NCBI RefSeq assembly: GCF_900540665.1 | Contig: NZ_UQGV01000076.1 | Coordinates: 1-10,849 of the forward strand | DNA length: 10,849 nt | Direction: 5' to 3' | Origin: an uncultured Catenibacterium sp. | GTDB lineage: Bacteria; Bacillota_I; Bacilli_A; Erysipelotrichales; Coprobacillaceae | Shown here: piece by piece, positions 6,998 to 10,849 of the stretch | Layout of the letters: each line of letters starts with the position of its first letter | Position numbering within the stretch: the first letter of the stretch is position 1 | Translations under genes and position numbers: made by a program | The notes under the pieces: generated by a model | What the model was told of the DNA's origin: nothing | The model's database searches: none | Seen by the model: only the letters and a program-made list of their open reading frames with translations

Positions 6998-7976
6998 ATT
7001 CAATCGGCTGGATAGCCTTGGCATGACCATCTTTCATGATGACCTTATCATCTACTATAATTGTTGGATTATGTGTCACTAAATCAAAATGTCCACGGGC
7101 ATTATGACTGCCTCCTAAAGCAAGGTTTCTACCAAATCCAATATGGAATGTCCCAAAAGCAGACTCATCTTCAATATAGCTTGCCCCACGACACTTTGAT
7201 ATTGTATTTAAACCTATTCCAAATTCTGCAGCACAATACATTTCTAAATCATCAAACGACTCTAGATATTCCTGTAACTTACGTCCATCTTCAGTATCTT
7301 CAATAGAAGTGATATAACCATTCTCTATCTTGATTTCTACTGGATTGTCCACTATTCCTATATATCCCATTGATCCATCTAATATAAGTGTTCCATTTGT
7401 ATGATATTCTACTGGTGGTATATATATTTCAAAGCTGGATGAAGAACATTTTCCTACTTCCCATAAAGAACCATGGAAGATACCCGGAAAACGATCTGTG
7501 ATATCAAAGGTGAGGTCTGTACCACGTTTAGTAGTGACATGGATTGTTTTCGCATCACGTAATTCCCAGAACATCGGCATCCCAAGCATTGTGGCTTCAT
7601 CAGGATCCATTTTTAAGAATTCCTGTTCAAATATTGATTCACCATTATTTGTAGACATGGGCATGGATAAGAACTGTGCACCACGTGAAAGTGCATAGTT
7701 AACTGCATCTGTAGTAATAAATGAATAATTCGTTGCCCCTACTATCGCATCTGCTTTAGCCATTTCCCATTTTAAAGCATCTATGCTTTTCCCATTTTGT
7801 ATTTCATGTGATTTTAATTGGACAACCTTACACTCCGCACCAACATGATCACATGCTTTTAAGAAGGCATCTGCTTCTTTAAGTTTTGTTTCATCTGTCA
7901 CAAAATAAACAAGATTATCTTTTGTAAGATGGAGCCAGTCTTCTACAACTATTCTTGCTCCTTCATTTATATTCAT
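6984..7976 (-). CDS. M29-type (aminopeptidase T / NicX-like) metalloenzyme
   Basis: At 330 residues this belongs to the aminopeptidase T (peptidase M29) superfamily and is usually named leucyl aminopeptidase. The N-terminal half (1-165) holds a Rossmann-like domain, with phrases such as ADAIVGATNYSFITTDAV. The C-terminal half carries candidate metal ligands: Glu251 in AAEFGIG, Glu271, His278 in GTFHIGFG, and His296 and Asp298 in ARGHFDLV. It is shorter than typical M29 aminopeptidases (about 370-410 residues), and the same fold includes NicX-like ring-cleaving dioxygenases, so the exact reaction is uncertain. The start is ATG 7976 with GGAGGT upstream. No signal peptide is seen, so it is cytoplasmic. 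It lies just upstream of the DUF969-DUF979-pcp operon, separated by a terminator and a promoter. That placement fits downstream peptide trimming, but it is a separate transcription unit. Confidence 0.75.
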   Translation of the reverse strand: MNINEGARIVVEDWLHLTKDNLVYFVTDETKLKEADAFLKACDHVGAECKVVQLKSHEIQNGKSIDALKWEMAKADAIVGATNYSFITTDAVNYALSRGAQFLSMPMSTNNGESIFEQEFLKMDPDEATMLGMPMFWELRDAKTIHVTTKRGTDLTFDITDRFPGIFHGSLWEVGKCSSSSFEIYIPPVEYHTNGTLILDGSMGYIGIVDNPVEIKIENGYITSIEDTEDGRKLQEYLESFDDLEMYCAAEFGIGLNTISKCRGASYIEDESAFGTFHIGFGRNLALGGSHNARGHFDLVTHNPTIIVDDKVIMKDGHAKAIQPIEWGVL

Positions 7977-7998
7977 ATAAAATCAACCTCCGATAATC

Positions 7999-8027
7999 AT
8001 TATATAGAAAATCAACAGCCCTGGCGA
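7999..8027 (-). promoter_or_regulatory. Candidate promoter of the M29-like gene
   Basis: TATAAT (8004-7999) lies 17 bases from TCGCCA (8027-8022), which matches the -35 at four of six positions. It sits between the bglA terminator and the ribosome site GGAGG at 7991-7987, leaving a very short leader. Confidence 0.4.
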
Positions 8028-8037
8028 TGAATATTAT

Positions 8038-8070
8038 AAAAATAGAACTGGCACAATTATACCAGTTCTA
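8038..8070 (-). terminator. Rho-independent terminator of the 6-phospho-beta-glucosidase gene
   Basis: TAGAACTGG (8043-8051) and CCAGTTCTA (8062-8070) form a 9-bp stem that wobble pairs can extend inward. On the minus strand it is followed by a run of T interrupted by one A (complement of AAAAA at 8038-8042). It lies eight bases after the stop codon. Confidence 0.85.
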
Positions 8071-8078
8071 TAATATCA

Positions 8079-9560
8079 TTAAGGTCGAAGAATAGAATCT
8101 CCATTTGTTTCAATGATTTCTTTATATTCTTCATAAGAATCTTTCAGTTTTCTTTCAAGTGTTCCATGTCCATCATTAAAACGATCAACATAGACAAAAC
8201 CATAACGCTTCTTCATTTCTCCAGTGCCTGCAGAAACAACATCAATAGGTCCCCAATATAAGTAACCCATACATTCAACACCATCTAGAATCGCTTCATG
8301 AACATATTTTAAATGTTCCTTGATGTAATACATTCTATATTCATCATGAATATGTCCTGTTTCATCTAGATTTTCATCTAAACCAATACCATTTTCTACA
8401 ATAAAGAGTGGTAAATGATAACGATCATATAAGATATTCATAACATAACGGATACCTTTTGGATCAACTGGCCAGCACCAAGGTTCTGGTGAACATTCTT
8501 TCACAAATGGATTAGCACGTCCTTTTAACCCACCTGTATTACCATCCATACCAACAGACTGATCATATGTAGTAGAACGATAATAACTAAATGAGAAGAA
8601 AGTGACTGTATTTTCTTTGATTAACTGTAATTCATCTTCTCTCATTTCAGGTGCACAATCATGTTCTCTCCATACACGTTTTACATAACCAGGAATTTCA
8701 CCTAAACAGAAGACATCACCAAAATAGAAGTTATTTAATCTTACTGTATTATATGCCCCAAAGACATTATCAGGATTACAGTCATATGGATATGTTGCAA
8801 CAGATGAACATGTTAACATACATCCTACTTGTGCATCCTTATCAATCTCACGGCATAGTTTAACTGTCCAGGCATTGGCTACACAGATATTATAGTAAGC
8901 AAGCCATTTATCTTTTTCAGTTGTAGAACCAATAGGATCACTAGGATCTTTTGGATTATCAATAGTCAATACTCCACCAGCTACTAGTGGGTTGATCATC
9001 ATATTATTGACTTCATTAAATGTAAGCCAGTATTTTACTTTACCCTTATATCTCTTAAATACCGTAGTAACATAACGTTTCCAGAAGTCAATTAGTTTAC
9101 GGTTGCTCCATCCTCCATATTCAGTAATAAGATGTAGAGGTGTTTCATAATGACTTAATGTGATGACTGGTTCCATACCAAGTTCCAACATTGTTTCAAA
9201 CATATCATCATAATAAGCTAAACCTTTTTCATTAGGTGTTTCTTCATCTCCATTAGGGAAGATTCTACCCCAGGCGATAGATGTTCTAAAGCAGTTAAAG
9301 CCCATACCAGCCATTAACTGTAAGTCTTCTTTATATCTATGATAGAAGTCAATCGCTTCATGACTTAAGTATGCTTTATTTGGATCTAAGCACATTTCAT
9401 ATTTTTTTGTTTCTTCATTCCATTTAATACCTGGATTCTTCGAACCAATACCCACCATAACATCAGTGACATTAGGTTCCTTACCATCTTCTAACCAAGC
9501 TCCTTCACATTGATTAGCAGCAACAGCACCGCCCCATAAAAATTTTTTTGGAAAACTCAT
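8079..9560 (-). CDS. bglA: 6-phospho-beta-glucosidase, glycoside hydrolase family 1
   Basis: This enzyme hydrolyses phosphorylated beta-glucosides (such as cellobiose-6-P or salicin-6-P) delivered by a PTS, giving glucose-6-phosphate plus the aglycone or sugar. At 493 residues it has normal GH1 length. Visible marks are the N-terminal FPKKFLWGGAVAANQCEGAW, the acid/base Glu183 in LTFNEVN, and the nucleophile Glu389 in FIVENGIG. The phosphate-binding loop SAGTGEMKKRYGF has Ser443, Lys451 and Tyr453. The region YWGPIDVVS replaces the WSLxDNFEW motif of enzymes that act on unphosphorylated sugars, which supports the 6-phospho specificity. The start is ATG 9560 with AGGAGGG nine bases upstream. 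It follows a MupG-like gene but is separated from it by a terminator, and it ends with its own terminator, so it is probably monocistronic. No PTS permease lies in the window. The symbol is by family; substrate preference is not proven. Confidence 0.92.
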   Translation of the reverse strand: MSFPKKFLWGGAVAANQCEGAWLEDGKEPNVTDVMVGIGSKNPGIKWNEETKKYEMCLDPNKAYLSHEAIDFYHRYKEDLQLMAGMGFNCFRTSIAWGRIFPNGDEETPNEKGLAYYDDMFETMLELGMEPVITLSHYETPLHLITEYGGWSNRKLIDFWKRYVTTVFKRYKGKVKYWLTFNEVNNMMINPLVAGGVLTIDNPKDPSDPIGSTTEKDKWLAYYNICVANAWTVKLCREIDKDAQVGCMLTCSSVATYPYDCNPDNVFGAYNTVRLNNFYFGDVFCLGEIPGYVKRVWREHDCAPEMREDELQLIKENTVTFFSFSYYRSTTYDQSVGMDGNTGGLKGRANPFVKECSPEPWCWPVDPKGIRYVMNILYDRYHLPLFIVENGIGLDENLDETGHIHDEYRMYYIKEHLKYVHEAILDGVECMGYLYWGPIDVVSAGTGEMKKRYGFVYVDRFNDGHGTLERKLKDSYEEYKEIIETNGDSILRP

Positions 9561-9635
9561 ATTTCTTTCCCTCCTATGATTCTATTCTAATCTAAAACAA
9601 GAAAAAATATGTTATTCTTCCCATTTGTGAAAGGC

Positions 9636-9654
9636 ATTTTCTAGATATGAAAAT
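9636..9654. promoter_or_regulatory. Small palindrome in the bglA upstream region
   Basis: ATTTTC (9636-9641) and GAAAAT (9649-9654) are inverted 6-base arms around seven bases, about 80 bases upstream of the 6-phospho-beta-glucosidase start. The 170-base gap must contain the bglA promoter, but no convincing -35/-10 pair was found. The palindrome could be an operator for a sugar regulator, but the match to any known site is not convincing. Confidence 0.25.
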
Positions 9655-9690
9655 ACACTGCATCTCATAATAAAAGTGATAGTATAAAAC

Positions 9691-9725
9691 ATTTAAAAAG
9701 CTATATGCATGCTGCATATAGCTTT
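9691..9725 (-). terminator. Rho-independent terminator of the MupG-like gene
   Basis: AAAGCTATATGCA (9697-9709) and TGCATATAGCTTT (9713-9725) form a perfect 13-bp stem with a three-base loop. On the minus strand the stem ends in a TTTTT run (9699-9695). It starts five bases after the stop codon of the upstream gene. Confidence 0.88.
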
Positions 9726-9730
9726 CATTA

Positions 9731-10822
9731 TTATTTAATGATCTTGAAGTAGTGACCTGGTTCAATCATGTCTAAGAACATCATTTCTTCTTCCTTAACA
9801 TGACCACAAAGGTTTCTTTCTCCATCATTTGGAATATCTCTTAATGCGATTTCTAATTCACCACGATAATGAGCAAGGTTGTCATTAACGATTAATACAT
9901 CACCACGATGGAACATCTTCTGTTCTGTTTCACGATGTGGGATGCTTTCATTCTTATACTTTACTCTGCTTCCAGATGAACGTAAGAAGAATGAAGAATG
10001 ATCATAACGATCCCAGTGTGGATAGTAATCATAAATAATTTCCTTTTCTATATCTGATAAACCTTCTACTTCATCAATCTTGAAGCAGATATTCTGGTAA
10101 TCAACTTCTGATAAAGCCTTTAATTCTTCTTCTGAAGCATAAGCGTTACCAATGATAATATCATCAACATCTCCAGTTGCAAGCATTAAACGAGCCTGTA
10201 GATCAATTGGAAGACCTCTTAAGATTTCTACTGTTGGTAATCCACAGAATACATTCCAAGGACCATGTGTATGTGGCTGGTTACTTGATACGAATGCAGC
10301 TGTATGAAGATTTAATGATTTCCAATAAGCATTGAAATTAACAAAATAGTTCCAGTCTAAACCAGAATATCTTTCTGGGAAGAAGTTATGACAGATAATA
10401 ACCTGATCCTTGTTTCCACCCTGTTCTAATAATAATTCAACACCCTGGTCCATAGAACCGTTGAATTCAATCTGAATATTATAAGGGTTTCTAGTAACCT
10501 GGATATCTCCTGTAGTACCAAATGAACCATCTAAACGGATGATATCTACACCCATATCATGAAATGGTTTTAAATCACTATAAGTAGCTCCTAAATGTTT
10601 AAATACTTCTGGGTTAGTATCTACTGCAACAACATAACCTAAAGAATGTGCTTTATCCATGAATTCTCCAAAGTCCTTCATGATCTTTTCTTTTGGATCA
10701 TTCACTGATAATAAACAAGTAAAGATTCTTGAGAAGCCATACTTAGCAGCAAGTTCTAAGTAATCGTAGACTTCCTTCTGAGTTGATTTTTCAGGATAAA
10801 CTGAAATTCCTAAGCGATGCAT
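9731..10822 (-). CDS. MupG-like TIM-barrel protein (DUF871, GH170 6-phospho-N-acetylmuramidase family)
   Basis: This is a 363-residue cytoplasmic protein. The N-terminus LGISVYPEKS begins a TIM barrel (about 1-235) with family phrases SRIFTCLLS, GYVVAVDTNPEVF, IIRLDGSFG (94-102), ICHNFFPERYSGLDW (143-157) and CGLPTVEILRG. A smaller C-terminal beta domain (about 275-363) holds RGDVLIVNDNLAHYRGELEI. The founding member, S. aureus MupG, splits 6-phospho-MurNAc from GlcNAc after PTS uptake of the cell-wall disaccharide. Here the neighbour is a GH1 6-phospho-beta-glucosidase, and no murQ, murP or murR is present, so the true substrate may be another phosphorylated disaccharide. The start is ATG 10822 with AGGAGG seven bases upstream, so the gene is complete. 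Any operon partners and its promoter lie beyond the right edge. Family assignment is solid; substrate is open. Confidence 0.85.
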   Translation of the reverse strand: MHRLGISVYPEKSTQKEVYDYLELAAKYGFSRIFTCLLSVNDPKEKIMKDFGEFMDKAHSLGYVVAVDTNPEVFKHLGATYSDLKPFHDMGVDIIRLDGSFGTTGDIQVTRNPYNIQIEFNGSMDQGVELLLEQGGNKDQVIICHNFFPERYSGLDWNYFVNFNAYWKSLNLHTAAFVSSNQPHTHGPWNVFCGLPTVEILRGLPIDLQARLMLATGDVDDIIIGNAYASEEELKALSEVDYQNICFKIDEVEGLSDIEKEIIYDYYPHWDRYDHSSFFLRSSGSRVKYKNESIPHRETEQKMFHRGDVLIVNDNLAHYRGELEIALRDIPNDGERNLCGHVKEEEMMFLDMIEPGHYFKIIK

Positions 10823-10849
10823 AATTAATCCTCCTATTTTTATTTTCCG

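Noticed and set aside
7061..7306. Plus-strand open frames inside the M29-like, GH1 and ABC genes
   Set aside because: They are antisense shadows of well-supported genes, without ribosome sites or family features.
8043..8070. TGGTATAAT within the bglA terminator stem as a promoter for the M29-like gene
   Set aside because: No -35 lies at proper spacing, and the bases form the inner stem and loop of a strong terminator. A better -10 exists at 8004-7999.
9630..9645. Catabolite-responsive element near TGAAAGGCATTTTC
   Set aside because: The central CG and the right arm of the cre consensus are not matched.
1..10849. CRISPR array, tRNA, rRNA, riboswitch or phage genes
   Set aside because: No regularly spaced repeats, cloverleaf-like sequences, conserved RNA cores or phage proteins were seen on either strand.

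Overview
The window is AT-rich (low-GC) bacterial DNA. Every convincing gene lies on the minus strand and has a strong AGGAGG-type ribosome binding site. The gene content points to a gut-type low-GC member of the Bacillota, and an Erysipelotrichia-like host is a reasonable guess but is not proven. That content is a 6-phospho-beta-glucosidase, a MupG/DUF871 6-phospho-glycosidase, a DUF969-DUF979-Pcp operon, an M29-type enzyme, and an XRE regulator with MacB-like ABC genes.

Reading in the direction of transcription (high to low coordinates), the first block (10822-8079) handles phosphorylated sugars. It holds a MupG-family (DUF871/GH170) TIM-barrel protein with its own terminator, then a GH1 6-phospho-beta-glucosidase, also with a terminator. 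No PTS permease is present here; it may lie beyond the right edge. The second block (7976-4540) handles peptides and amino acids. It starts with a stand-alone M29/NicX-like metalloenzyme ending in a terminator, followed by a three-gene operon of DUF969, DUF979 and pyroglutamyl peptidase I. The operon has an extended -10 promoter upstream and a terminator that overlaps the pcp stop codon. DUF969 and DUF979 are probably the two halves of one transporter. Pcp removes N-terminal pyroglutamate from peptides, so the block looks like pyroglutamyl-peptide or 5-oxoproline scavenging.

The third block (4498-1) shows decay and mobile DNA. A plus-strand fragment of a DDE transposase C-terminus lies beside the pcp terminator. 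An intact XRE regulator with a C-terminal membrane segment follows, with a GTTGC-repeat operator candidate upstream. Downstream of it come three damaged genes: a small lipoprotein-like leader ORF whose expected ATG reads ATA, a MacB-like ABC ATPase/permease gene split by a one-base deletion, and a second MacB-like gene cut inside its second membrane helix. The cut is at what looks like the terminal inverted repeat of an IS3-type element running off the left edge.

The most interesting points are the stepwise inactivation of the regulator-linked tandem ABC system, the outward promoter that the IS end may create, and the pairing of an uncharacterised split transporter with Pcp and an M29-like enzyme. 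No tRNA, rRNA, CRISPR array or origin was seen.
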